Origin: Bacteroides intestinalis DSM 17393
Lineage (GTDB): Bacteria > Bacteroidota > Bacteroidia > Bacteroidales > Bacteroidaceae
DNA: 64,000 bases
Direction: 5' to 3'
Assembly (NCBI RefSeq): GCF_000172175.1
Contig: NZ_ABJL02000008.1
Coordinates: forward strand, 1,488,001-1,552,000
A program made the position numbers and the translations under genes. This document shows, one piece after another, positions 53,429 to 62,173 of the stretch (the first letter of the stretch is position 1; every line of letters starts with the position of its first letter). The notes below the pieces were generated by a model. The model did not search any database and was not told the origin of the DNA. It worked only from the letters and a program-made list of their open reading frames with translations.

Positions 53429-54579
53429 GTATAATAGAGCAAATGCAGCAGGAGCTGCAAGAACTGAAAGAGAGCAGTAATCTGCGGACATTACCCGACC
53501 TGATCCATGAAGGACGGGATGTCATCGCAAACGGACAGCGAATGCTAAATCTTTCCTCTAATGATTATCTGGGACTGGCTACAGACCGGACCTTGCGGGA
53601 GGAGTTTCTGAAAGAACTGACAGCCGACAGTTTTTTGCCAACATCTTCCTCATCACGTCTATTAACAGGTAACTTCACCATCTATGAGGAACTGGAACAG
53701 ACGCTCGCAGAACTCTTTGGAACTGAAGCAGCACTGGTATTCAACAGTGGTTATCACGCTAATACAGGTATTCTACCTGCCGTGAGCGACGCACAGACCC
53801 TGATACTGGCAGATAAACTGGTACACGCAAGCCTGATTGACGGCATTCGACTTTCGACAGCAAAATGTATCCGTTACCGGCACAATGATCTGAAACAACT
53901 GAAACGATTATTAGCTGAAAATCATGCGTTATACAGACAGGTGATTATTGTCACCGAAAGCATTTTCAGTATGGACGGAGATATAGCCGATCTGAAAGAA
54001 CTGGTACGACTGAAACGTATGTATGAGAATGTGTTACTCTACGTGGATGAAGCACACGCTTTCGGAGCGCGGGGTGAACAAGGACTGGGGTGTGCAGAAG
54101 AAGCCGGATGTATTCGGGAGATTGATTTTCTGGTAGGGACTTTTGGCAAAGCAGCCGCATCAGACGGAGCATATATCGTTTGCCGGCGCACCATCCGGGA
54201 GTATCTGGTGAATAGGATGCGGACACTTATTTTTACAACAGCTCTTCCTCCGGTAAATATCGCATGGACTTTGTTTATTGTGCGGCGATTGGCTGAATTC
54301 AGAGAGCGAAGAATACATTTAAAAAATATCAGCAATATTCTTCGCGAAGCTTTAAAAGAAAAAGGATATACTTGTCCGAGTAACAGTTATATAGTACCGA
54401 TGATTGTAGGGAAAAGCTCAGACACGATTCTAAAGGCGGAAGAGTTACAACGGCATGGGTTTTATGCCTTGCCGGTACGGCCTCCTACGGTTCCGGAAGG
54501 AACATCACGCATTCGTTTTTCATTGACAGCGGAGATAAGGGAAGAAGAAATCAGGAAACTGATTAAGATAATTATATAG
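53425..54579 (+). CDS. bioF: 8-amino-7-oxononanoate synthase
   Basis: A 384-residue PLP enzyme that joins pimeloyl-ACP (or -CoA) with alanine. The motif NLSSNDYLGLA opens the fold and the PLP lysine is in GTFGKAAASDGAY. The start was set at the ATG overlapping the bioBA stop (53425), because translation coupling fits better than the longer frame further upstream. Full family length. Confidence 0.92.
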   Translation: MSIIEQMQQELQELKESSNLRTLPDLIHEGRDVIANGQRMLNLSSNDYLGLATDRTLREEFLKELTADSFLPTSSSSRLLTGNFTIYEELEQTLAELFGTEAALVFNSGYHANTGILPAVSDAQTLILADKLVHASLIDGIRLSTAKCIRYRHNDLKQLKRLLAENHALYRQVIIVTESIFSMDGDIADLKELVRLKRMYENVLLYVDEAHAFGARGEQGLGCAEEAGCIREIDFLVGTFGKAAASDGAYIVCRRTIREYLVNRMRTLIFTTALPPVNIAWTLFIVRRLAEFRERRIHLKNISNILREALKEKGYTCPSNSYIVPMIVGKSSDTILKAEELQRHGFYALPVRPPTVPEGTSRIRFSLTAEIREEEIRKLIKIII

Positions 54580-54658
54580 ATACGCGAATGAAGCGGACGA
54601 ACACAGGTTTTGATTTTTCATCCGCATCGTCCGCATACCTTAAAAAGCATACAGGATT

Positions 54659-55357
54659 ATGAAACAAGTTTATATAATAAAAGACAGGCATCCCCGGCTA
54701 TTGCTATTTTTTGCCGGTTGGGGAGCCGATGAAACGCCATTCAAAGATTATCAACCTGCGGACAGTGATTATATGCTCTGTTACGATTACCGGACACTGG
54801 ATTTTGATGCTTCATTGCTGAAAGGATATAAGAAGATTAATGTCATCGGTTGGTCAATGGGTGTATGGGCTGCATCTCGGGTAATGGATAAATTACAGGA
54901 AACAGATACATCTCTCATAATCAAAAATAGTATAGCCATTAACGGCACTCCCTATCCTATTGATGATACGTGTGGCATTCCATCCGTTATTTATCACGGA
55001 ACCCTGGAAGGGTTGACAGGTCCTTCCCTGAATAAGTTTCTAAGAAGGATGTGCTTCAACGGAGAGGCATTCAAAGAGTTTCTGAATATTACTCCCAGAC
55101 GACCATTGGAAGAATTGAAAGAAGAACTGGCTGAAATAGAACGCATGTATCTCGCACAACCTACCACTTCATTCCATTGGCAACAAGTAGTAGTGGGAAG
55201 TAACGACCGTATCATTCCACCCGATAATCAACTGAATGCCTGGCGTAAAGAAGAAGAGAATAACCGGAAAAAGATACGGGTACATTATACGGAAGATGCT
55301 CATTATCAAGTTGAACTGTTCCGATACTATTTGCAGGATATATGGACAAAAGATTGA
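54659..55357 (+). CDS. bioG: Pimeloyl-ACP methyl ester esterase BioG-like (DUF452)
   Basis: A 232-residue alpha/beta hydrolase. The nucleophile serine is in GWSMGVWAA (about 64-72) and the catalytic histidine probably lies in EDAHYQVE near the C-terminus. The family frees pimeloyl-ACP from the methyl ester made by the BioC pathway. It is 79 bp after bioF, and its end overlaps bioC by 16 bp. Confidence 0.88.
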   Translation: MKQVYIIKDRHPRLLLFFAGWGADETPFKDYQPADSDYMLCYDYRTLDFDASLLKGYKKINVIGWSMGVWAASRVMDKLQETDTSLIIKNSIAINGTPYPIDDTCGIPSVIYHGTLEGLTGPSLNKFLRRMCFNGEAFKEFLNITPRRPLEELKEELAEIERMYLAQPTTSFHWQQVVVGSNDRIIPPDNQLNAWRKEEENNRKKIRVHYTEDAHYQVELFRYYLQDIWTKD

Positions 55358-56097
55358 TTGCAGAACGATTTGCCCGTGCACGGGATACCTACTCACGCGA
55401 AGCACGGGTACAGCAACAAGTAGCCGAAAAAATGTTACGGTTACTGACAGAGCATACTTCCCTCTTTCATCGTATCGTAGAATTTGGATGTGGTACAGGC
55501 AGTTATTCCAGGTTATTGTTGGACAAGCTACAACCGGAAAGTTTGCTGCTGAATGATTTATGTCCGGAAATGAGAGAATGTCTTACTGATTTGCTTCCAC
55601 AAAATATGGTGCAATTCATTCCCGGGGATGCCGAAGCCTTGGACTTTCCCGAAGGAACGGATTTAATCACTTCCTGTTCTACCTTGCAATGGTTCAATGA
55701 TCCAGAGGCGTTCTTCGCCCGTTGTCATCGTTTCCTGTCGGAAGAGGGTTATCTGGCTTTTAGTACCTTTGGCGCTGAAAATATGCGCGAAATCCACACA
55801 CTCACAGGCCATGGACTTGAGTATCTGTCGATAGAAACCTTAAAAGAACTGCTTGCTCCTCATTTTGAGACTGTATACGCAGAAGAGGAAATAGTTTCTC
55901 TCCCCTTTAATACTCCACTTCAGGTATTGCAACATCTGAAAGAAACCGGAGTAACAGGAACGGAAAAGAAAGTATGGACACGAGGACGGTTACAGACCTT
56001 CTGCAACGGATATACCGAGCAGTTCAGCCGAGAAGATGGCAACGTCACTCTGACGTACCATCCTATTTATATTGTCACACGAAAGAAAAACAAATAA
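55342..56097 (+). CDS. bioC: Malonyl-ACP O-methyltransferase
   Basis: A 251-residue SAM-dependent enzyme that methylates malonyl-ACP to start pimelate synthesis. The SAM motif is VEFGCGTGSYSRLL (about 46-59). The middle segment TSCSTLQWFNDPEAFFARCHR is typical of BioC. It overlaps bioG and lies 4 bp before bioD. Confidence 0.9.
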   Translation: MDKRLIAERFARARDTYSREARVQQQVAEKMLRLLTEHTSLFHRIVEFGCGTGSYSRLLLDKLQPESLLLNDLCPEMRECLTDLLPQNMVQFIPGDAEALDFPEGTDLITSCSTLQWFNDPEAFFARCHRFLSEEGYLAFSTFGAENMREIHTLTGHGLEYLSIETLKELLAPHFETVYAEEEIVSLPFNTPLQVLQHLKETGVTGTEKKVWTRGRLQTFCNGYTEQFSREDGNVTLTYHPIYIVTRKKNK

Positions 56098-56101
56098 AGC
56101 A

Positions 56102-56743
56102 ATGGAAAACAATGTCTATTTTATCAGTGGTATTGACACGGATGCCGGAAAATCTTATTGTACAGCTTATTATGCCTGCCAACTGATTGGCAGCGGTAAA
56201 CGTGTTATCACGCAAAAATTCATCCAGACAGGTAACGTCGGGCATTCCGAGGATATAGACCTGCACCGCCGCCTCATGGGTATTGGTATAACAGAGGAGG
56301 ATCGTGAGGGATTGACCATGCCTGAGATATTCTCTTATCCCTGCTCCCCTCATTTGGCTGCACGCATCGACAACCGCCCGATTGACTTCGGAAAGATAGA
56401 ACGTGCCACGCAAGAACTTGCCCGACGCTACGATGTAGTGCTTGTGGAAGGTGCAGGCGGACTAATGGTTCCGCTTACCGAAGATTACCTGACGATTGAT
56501 TACATTGCAGAAAAACAATATCCACTGATATTCGTGACTTCCGGCAAGCTGGGAAGTATCAACCATACATTGCTCAGTTTCGAGGCAATCCGAAGCAGAG
56601 GAATACAGCTGGATACGGTGCTGTATAATCTCTATCCTACCGTAGAAGATACTACAATACAAGAAGATACGATGCTGTATATCCGCCGGTATCTGAATAA
56701 GTATTTCCCGGAAAGCAAGTTTGTGGTGGTACCTGTCGTATAA
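56102..56743 (+). CDS. bioD: ATP-dependent dethiobiotin synthetase
   Basis: A 213-residue enzyme that closes the ureido ring of dethiobiotin. The P-loop is GIDTDAGKSYCT (about 11-22), close to the usual GTDTxVGKT, and DVVLVEGAGGLMVPL (about 108-122) is the conserved second motif. The start is the ATG at 56102; a longer frame upstream overlaps bioC. It completes a BioC-BioG-F-A-D-B pathway in one cluster. Confidence 0.9.
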   Translation: MENNVYFISGIDTDAGKSYCTAYYACQLIGSGKRVITQKFIQTGNVGHSEDIDLHRRLMGIGITEEDREGLTMPEIFSYPCSPHLAARIDNRPIDFGKIERATQELARRYDVVLVEGAGGLMVPLTEDYLTIDYIAEKQYPLIFVTSGKLGSINHTLLSFEAIRSRGIQLDTVLYNLYPTVEDTTIQEDTMLYIRRYLNKYFPESKFVVVPVV

Positions 56744-56757
56744 TCATATTTTTTGTG

Positions 56758-56765
56758 TACATTTG
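56758..56765 (+). promoter_or_regulatory. Probable -7 box of the glycosyltransferase gene
   Basis: TACATTTG fits the -7 box, 27 bp before the ATG at 56792. A -33 box is not obvious. Confidence 0.4.
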
Positions 56766-56791
56766 CAACACAAAAAACGTCATACGACCAC

Positions 56792-57964
56792 ATGGAAACA
56801 TTAACATTCAATACTACAGAACAAGCATTACTTGCCGCTGTCGGTATCCTTTTCCTGATCCAACTCCTTTATTACTTTTGTCTTTATAATCGTATACATA
56901 CCCGTAGCCGTGCCGTAAAGCGAAGTGACATACATTTTTCACAGGAGTTGCCACCTTTATCGGTCATCATCTATGCCCGTGAGGAAGTGGAAAACCTGCG
57001 CCGCAATCTGCCTGCTGTGCTGGAGCAAGATTACCCGCAATTCGAAGTGATCGTCATCAACGATGGCAACACGGACGAAAGCGAAGACTACCTGACCCTG
57101 CAAGGGGAAAAGTACCCGAACCTGTATCATAGCTTCGTTCCAAGTTCTTCACGCTACATCAGCCGTAAGAAGCTGGCCATCACTCTCGGAATAAAGGCAA
57201 GTAAATATGACTGGCTTGTGTTTACCGACGCAAACTGTCTGCCCGAAAGCAACCAATGGCTGCGCACCATGGCACGTAACTTTACCTCCCGTGCACAAAT
57301 CGTACTAGGATACAGCGGATACGAACGTGGAAAAGGCTGGCTGCACAAACGGGTGTCTTTTGATAATCTGTTCACTTCCATGCGCTATCTGGGCTATGCA
57401 CTGGCAGGAAAGCCTTATATGGGTATCGGACGCAACATGGCATACCGGAAAGAGTTATTCTATGCCCAAAAAGGGTTCTCAGCACACTTGAACCTGCAAC
57501 GCGGAGATGACGATTTATTCATCAACAGGACAGCTACAGCCGAAAATACGAGGATAGAGACCGATGCCAACGCAGTGGTACGCGTACAACCCGTTTACCG
57601 CGCCAAAGACTGGCGGGAAGAGAAAATCAGCTATATGGGTACAGCACACTTCTACCAGGGTATCCAACGCTATTTATCGGGCTTTGAAACTACAACACGG
57701 TTATTATTCCATGCAGCATGGATAGCAGCCCTGGTGATTGGAATACTGAATTTTCACTGGCTGACAGCCGGCATTGCATTTCTGATGTTCGCCCTGCGAT
57801 ACACTATGCAAGCTTTGATTATCAATAAGACGGCAAAGGACCTCGGAGAAGAACGGCGTTACTTCTTTACCCTTCCGGTATTCGATATTTTACAGCCGAT
57901 GCAATCACTCCGCTGGAAGCTATATTGCCAGTTCAGAAAAAGAAGTGATTTCCTAAGAAGATGA
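56792..57964 (+). CDS. Family 2 membrane glycosyltransferase
   Basis: A 390-residue protein with an N-terminal membrane segment (LLAAVGILFLIQLLYYFCLY), a GT-A domain (LSVIIYAREEVENLRRNL, NDGNTDES, then the DXD-like TDANC) and two C-terminal membrane segments. The FINRTAT and QPVYRAKDWREEK segments are typical GT2 acceptor-side motifs. The sugar and the acceptor are unknown. The ATG at 56792 is preferred, since the -7 box lies within the longer frame. Confidence 0.85.
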   Translation: METLTFNTTEQALLAAVGILFLIQLLYYFCLYNRIHTRSRAVKRSDIHFSQELPPLSVIIYAREEVENLRRNLPAVLEQDYPQFEVIVINDGNTDESEDYLTLQGEKYPNLYHSFVPSSSRYISRKKLAITLGIKASKYDWLVFTDANCLPESNQWLRTMARNFTSRAQIVLGYSGYERGKGWLHKRVSFDNLFTSMRYLGYALAGKPYMGIGRNMAYRKELFYAQKGFSAHLNLQRGDDDLFINRTATAENTRIETDANAVVRVQPVYRAKDWREEKISYMGTAHFYQGIQRYLSGFETTTRLLFHAAWIAALVIGILNFHWLTAGIAFLMFALRYTMQALIINKTAKDLGEERRYFFTLPVFDILQPMQSLRWKLYCQFRKRSDFLRR

Positions 57965-57972
57965 CTATTTTC

Positions 57973-58120
57973 CAATGCCACAAGGTTAGCATTTCAAATG
58001 CCACACCTCATCGTCCTAAATGCCACAACTCAATAGAACAAATGCCACACTTTATCACCCACGAAGTGTGGCATTTCACTTGTTGAGGTGTGGCATTTAG
58101 GACGATGAAATGCGGCATTT
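57973..58120. repeat. Symmetrical array of AAATGCCACA units
   Basis: Forward copies start at 57973 (variant CAATGCCACA), 57996, 58018 and 58040. Inverted copies are at 58067-58076, 58089-58098 and, as a variant, 58111-58120. The spacing is about 22 bp in each arm. The link TCATCGTCCT is also inverted (AGGACGATGA), so the whole 148 bp can fold as one long hairpin between two convergent genes. Confidence 0.8.
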
Positions 58121-59365
58121 CTATTCGTATCTCATAGAATTGGCAGGATGGATACGTGTAATCAGGAAAGAAGGTCCTAAAAGCATCAGAACGGATGCCA
58201 GTAAAGTGCCAATATTCAGTAATAAGAACAACAGGATACTGAAAGATACAGGAACAGTATCCATATAATACGTTTCAGGATCAAGCTTGAAGATTCCAAA
58301 CCACTTTTGCAGGAAATAAAATGCCAATCCGATAGCATTGCCCCATAGCATACCTTTTCCGATAAGAAAAACTGAAAACCAAAGGAATACTTTGCGTATG
58401 GTGGTATTGTTAGCGCCAAGAGACTTCAGCACACCAATCATGGAAGTACGCTCAATGATGATAATCAATAAACCGGATACCATGGTAAAACCTGCTACGC
58501 CAGCCATCAATATCAATATTACCCAAATATTCACATCCAAAATACTGAGCCAAGAAAATATCTGGGGATTCAGTTCCTCCACATTGCGCACACAATAGTC
58601 TTCTCCGTACTTATCCTCTATTCCGTTCAGGTCGGCAGCAATCTGATAGGTAGTTTCCTCAAGACGATCATAATCGCGTACCTGTAGTTCTGCACCGCTC
58701 ACCTGCCCCGGCTCCCAGTTATTAAGACGATTTACAAGATATAAATCTGTAAGAAGAAAGAGGTTGTCGTATTCCGAAAAATTAGTCTGATAGATTCCCA
58801 CAACCTGCAACCGGCGGGCACGGATATCATCCTGTATATAATAGGTATCTATCTTATCTCCGAGTTTCAATCTTAACTTTGTGGCAAGTGCCTTAGAAAT
58901 GACGACCCGATTGGAAGAAACTGTATCACTGAACTGTGGTAACTCTCCTTCCACCAGATGTTCACGGAAAAAGGCAGGATCAAACTCTGGTCCTACCCCT
59001 TTCAGAACCATACCCTGAAAATCGTCGGCAGTCTTCACCATGCCCGGTTTAGTGGAATAACGTTGTACATGCTTTACCTCAGGATATTCGGAAAGAATGG
59101 AGATAACGCTATCATTCACCACCACAGGACGCGTTTCATAGGAACGTGCAGCATCCGAATTCGTAATCTGAATGTCCGAACCGAAACCTATGACTTTACC
59201 ACGCACTTCGCTCTTGAACCCCACAATCACCGACACCGTAATAATCATCACCGCCAGACCGATAGCAACACCTATCAGGGCAATGAGCACGGCAGGACGT
59301 GAAACTTGCTTTCCAGCATCTCTGTCGCGGTAAATACGTCGGGCCAAAAACAACGGCAGGCTCAT
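58121..59365 (-). CDS. FtsX/LolC-type ABC transporter permease
   Basis: A 414-residue permease. The N-terminal transmembrane segment (VLIALIGVAIGLAVMIITVSVIVGF) is followed by a large periplasmic domain (about 60-270). Three transmembrane segments lie after residue 275. The form matches LolC/LolE or MacB-like FtsX-type permeases, which release lipoproteins or substrates from the inner membrane. No ATPase gene was seen beside it. The start is the ATG at 59363-59365. Confidence 0.8.
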   Translation of the reverse strand: MSLPLFLARRIYRDRDAGKQVSRPAVLIALIGVAIGLAVMIITVSVIVGFKSEVRGKVIGFGSDIQITNSDAARSYETRPVVVNDSVISILSEYPEVKHVQRYSTKPGMVKTADDFQGMVLKGVGPEFDPAFFREHLVEGELPQFSDTVSSNRVVISKALATKLRLKLGDKIDTYYIQDDIRARRLQVVGIYQTNFSEYDNLFLLTDLYLVNRLNNWEPGQVSGAELQVRDYDRLEETTYQIAADLNGIEDKYGEDYCVRNVEELNPQIFSWLSILDVNIWVILILMAGVAGFTMVSGLLIIIIERTSMIGVLKSLGANNTTIRKVFLWFSVFLIGKGMLWGNAIGLAFYFLQKWFGIFKLDPETYYMDTVPVSFSILLFLLLNIGTLLASVLMLLGPSFLITRIHPANSMRYE

Positions 59366-59383
59366 AGGGTTAATTAATTAAAT

Positions 59384-59486
59384 AATAAAGCGATAGAGTA
59401 ATAAGGGTGGTAGAGCGATAGAGTGATAAGATGGTAAAGTGATATAACTTTATTACTTTACCACCCTATCACCTTATCACTTTATT
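59384..59486. repeat. 31-bp imperfect inverted repeat
   Basis: The left arm AATAAAGCGATAGAGTAATA... and the complement of the right arm AATAAAGTGATAAGGTGATA... differ only by transitions in 31 bp. Between them are direct repeats of GCGATAGAGT. It lies between two minus-strand genes and can fold as a hairpin with G-U pairs. It overlaps the end of the aminotransferase gene by a few bases. Confidence 0.6.
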
Positions 59487-60681
59487 CCGTTCTTCCCGGA
59501 TATGCCTCCAATGCCTTTGAAAGCACAAAGAGCGCACGGGTCAGGTCTTCCTTCTTCAGTACATAAGCTATACGCACTTCATTCCGACCAGAACCGAGAG
59601 TAGTATAGAAGCCGGAAGCGGGTGCCATGAATACGGTCTGCCCTTCATACTCAAAGTCGGAAAGACACCAGGCACAGAACTTATCGGAATCATCTACCGG
59701 AAGTTTGGCTACTGTATAGAATGCCCCCATAGGAATAGGCGAATACACACCGGGAATGCGATTTAGTCCGTCTATCAGGCATTTACGGCGCTCTACATAT
59801 TCATCATACGTATCACGCAAGTAATCTTCATCAGCATCCAAAGAAGCTTCAGCAGCAATCTGGCCAATCAACGGAGGACTGAGACGTGCCTGACAGAACT
59901 TCATTACAGCACTACGAATTTCCGCATTCTTCGTAATCAAAGCTCCGATACGGATACCACACTCCGAGTAACGTTTGGATACGGAGTCTATTAATACTAC
60001 GTTATCTTCGATACCTTCCAGATGGCAGGCAGAAATATAAGGAGAACCTGTATAAATGAATTCACGATACACCTCATCGGAGAAGAGGAACAAATCATAC
60101 TTCTTCACAAGGTCACGTATCTGATTCATTTCGCGACGGGTATACAGGTAACCAGTCGGATTATTAGGATTACAGATCAGGATAGCTCTGGTGCGCTCAT
60201 TAATCAGTTCTTCAAACTTTTCTACTTTAGGAAGTGAGAAACCTTCTTCTATCGTAGTGGCAATGGTGCGTATCTTAGCACCGGCAGAAATGGCAAACGC
60301 CATATAGTTAGCGTAAGCCGGTTCGGGAACAATAATCTCGTCACCCGGATTGAGGCACGCCAGAAAGGAGAACAATACCGCCTCCGAACCACCGGACGTA
60401 ATGATGATATCATCTGCCGTCAGTTTGATGTTGAACTTATCATAATAGCCCACCAGTTTTTCACGGTAACTACGATATCCGGCACTGGGGCTATATTCCA
60501 GAACTTTCCGGTCGATATTGCGTATAGCATCAATCGCGACTTGCGGTGTGGGCAGGTCGGGTTGTCCGATGTTCAGATGGAATACGTGCACTCCCCTTTG
60601 CTTGGCTGCATCAGCCAGAGGAGCCAGTTTTCTGATAGGAGACGCGGGCATCTCCGTTCCGCGAATAGATATTGCTGGCAT
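59482..60681 (-). CDS. Class I/II aminotransferase (AspC-like)
   Basis: A 399-residue PLP enzyme. The N-terminus has HLNIGQPDLPTP, the PLP site is SVSKRYSECGIRIG, and the substrate-binding Arg is in RNEVRIAYV. It resembles aspartate or aromatic aminotransferases, and the exact substrate is not clear. The ATG at 60679-60681 (MPAISIRG) was chosen over an upstream in-frame start that adds 22 untypical residues. The gap to the next gene is 217 bp. Confidence 0.87.
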   Translation of the reverse strand: MPAISIRGTEMPASPIRKLAPLADAAKQRGVHVFHLNIGQPDLPTPQVAIDAIRNIDRKVLEYSPSAGYRSYREKLVGYYDKFNIKLTADDIIITSGGSEAVLFSFLACLNPGDEIIVPEPAYANYMAFAISAGAKIRTIATTIEEGFSLPKVEKFEELINERTRAILICNPNNPTGYLYTRREMNQIRDLVKKYDLFLFSDEVYREFIYTGSPYISACHLEGIEDNVVLIDSVSKRYSECGIRIGALITKNAEIRSAVMKFCQARLSPPLIGQIAAEASLDADEDYLRDTYDEYVERRKCLIDGLNRIPGVYSPIPMGAFYTVAKLPVDDSDKFCAWCLSDFEYEGQTVFMAPASGFYTTLGSGRNEVRIAYVLKKEDLTRALFVLSKALEAYPGRTE

Positions 60682-60857
60682 GTCTAAGTATTTACAATTT
60701 GACAAATAAATGTTAACGATTGGCGATACACTTTCATATATATGCAATCAAAGGTGCAAAAGTAACACTTTATTTGAAATGACAGGAAAGCATTGGCAAA
60801 AAAGTTTAAAAACACTAGCTATGACTTAAAAGATAGTGATTGTATCAAAAGAAATTG

Positions 60858-60865
60858 TACCTTTG
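60858..60865 (+). promoter_or_regulatory. Probable -7 box of the sugar-isomerase-like gene
   Basis: TACCTTTG fits the -7 box, and a TTG at 60840 lies closer than usual. The ATG is at 60899. Confidence 0.4.
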
Positions 60866-60898
60866 ATTATTCTCAAATCGTAAATCGTATACAATGCC

Positions 60899-62134
60899 AT
60901 GGTATTAAACCTGATAACATTTGCATCTTTGCTTCATAAGCAAGCATCCATTCTCGGCTCCCACGAACTTATCTTAAACGAACTGGAGAAATATTTCACT
61001 GTAAATATTGTAGAATATCAAAACATCAACAAACTCACAAAAGACGATTTCAGCCTGCTTTTCATTGCTACCGGCGGTGTAGAACGGTTGGTTATCCAAC
61101 ACTTCGAGTCTCTACCCCGCCCTGTTATCTTACTGGCGGATGGTATGCAAAACTCGCTTGCCGCTGCCCTCGAAATTTCGTCCTGGTTACGTGGCCGGGG
61201 TATGAAAAGCGAAATTCTGCACGGAGAGCTACCCGAAATCATCAAGCGTATCTTTGTACTATACAGCAACTTCAAAGCTCAACGAGCACTCTCAGGATCG
61301 CGTATCGGCGTAATAGGTGCTCCTTCTTCCTGGCTCGTTTCCAGCAATGTAGATTACCTCCTCTCCAAACGACGTTGGGGAATTGAATACACTGACATAT
61401 CACTGGATCGTGTTTATAAGTACTACAATCAAATAACGGATGATGAAGTAGGCGAAGCCTGTGCAACCTTTGCAGGTAAAGCACTTGCCTGCCGAGAAGC
61501 AAGTCCGGAAGATCTGATAAAGGCAATGCGTCTGTATCGTGCCATAAAGCGGATTGTGGAAGAAGAAAAACTGAGCGCACTCACTCTGAGCTGCTTCAAG
61601 CTGATAGAACAAACCGGAACCACCGGATGCCTCGCTCTCTCCCTATTGAACGATGATGGTATCATTGCCGGCTGCGAAGGTGACCTGCAATCTGTCTTTA
61701 CCCAGCTTGCCGTAAAAGTGCTGACTGGCAAAGCTTCTTTCATGGCAAACCCTTCGATGATCAATGCACGCACCAACGAAATCGTACTTGCACACTGCAC
61801 CGTGGGTATTGCACAAACCGAACAATACATTATCCGCAACCACTTTGAAACAGAGACGGGTATCGGTATTCAGGGAATCCTGCCTACAGGACACGTAACT
61901 TTGGTAAAATGTGGCGGAGAATGTCTGGACGAGTATTACCTGAGTACAGGTACACTAACCGAAAACACTAACTACATCAACATGTGCCGCACACAAGTAC
62001 GCATAAAAATGGATACACCTGCAGAGTACTTTCTCAAAAATCCATTGGGAAACCACCACATCTTAATACAGGGGAATTACGAAATACTGCTGGATGAATT
62101 CCTGCAAGCTAACGGATGCAAAAGAGTTGAATAA
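60899..62134 (+). CDS. Sugar-isomerase-like protein
   Basis: A 411-residue cytoplasmic protein. The fold and segments (GVIGAPSSWLVSSN, NDDGIIAGCEGDLQSVFTQL, FMANPSMIN, HCTVG) resemble the FucI/AraA isomerase-like superfamily. The Glu in GCEGDLQSV is the expected catalytic or metal position. The sugar is unknown. It is the only plus-strand gene between two minus-strand genes. Confidence 0.65.
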   Translation: MVLNLITFASLLHKQASILGSHELILNELEKYFTVNIVEYQNINKLTKDDFSLLFIATGGVERLVIQHFESLPRPVILLADGMQNSLAAALEISSWLRGRGMKSEILHGELPEIIKRIFVLYSNFKAQRALSGSRIGVIGAPSSWLVSSNVDYLLSKRRWGIEYTDISLDRVYKYYNQITDDEVGEACATFAGKALACREASPEDLIKAMRLYRAIKRIVEEEKLSALTLSCFKLIEQTGTTGCLALSLLNDDGIIAGCEGDLQSVFTQLAVKVLTGKASFMANPSMINARTNEIVLAHCTVGIAQTEQYIIRNHFETETGIGIQGILPTGHVTLVKCGGECLDEYYLSTGTLTENTNYINMCRTQVRIKMDTPAEYFLKNPLGNHHILIQGNYEILLDEFLQANGCKRVE

Positions 62135-62142
62135 TACTATTC

Positions 62143-62173
62143 ATGCGAATCAGTTTCAACTACTGATTCGCAT
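62143..62173. terminator. Bidirectional terminator
   Basis: ATGCGAATCAGT (62143-62154) pairs with ACTGATTCGCAT (62162-62173). T-rich sequence flanks both sides, and it separates two converging genes. Confidence 0.8.
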
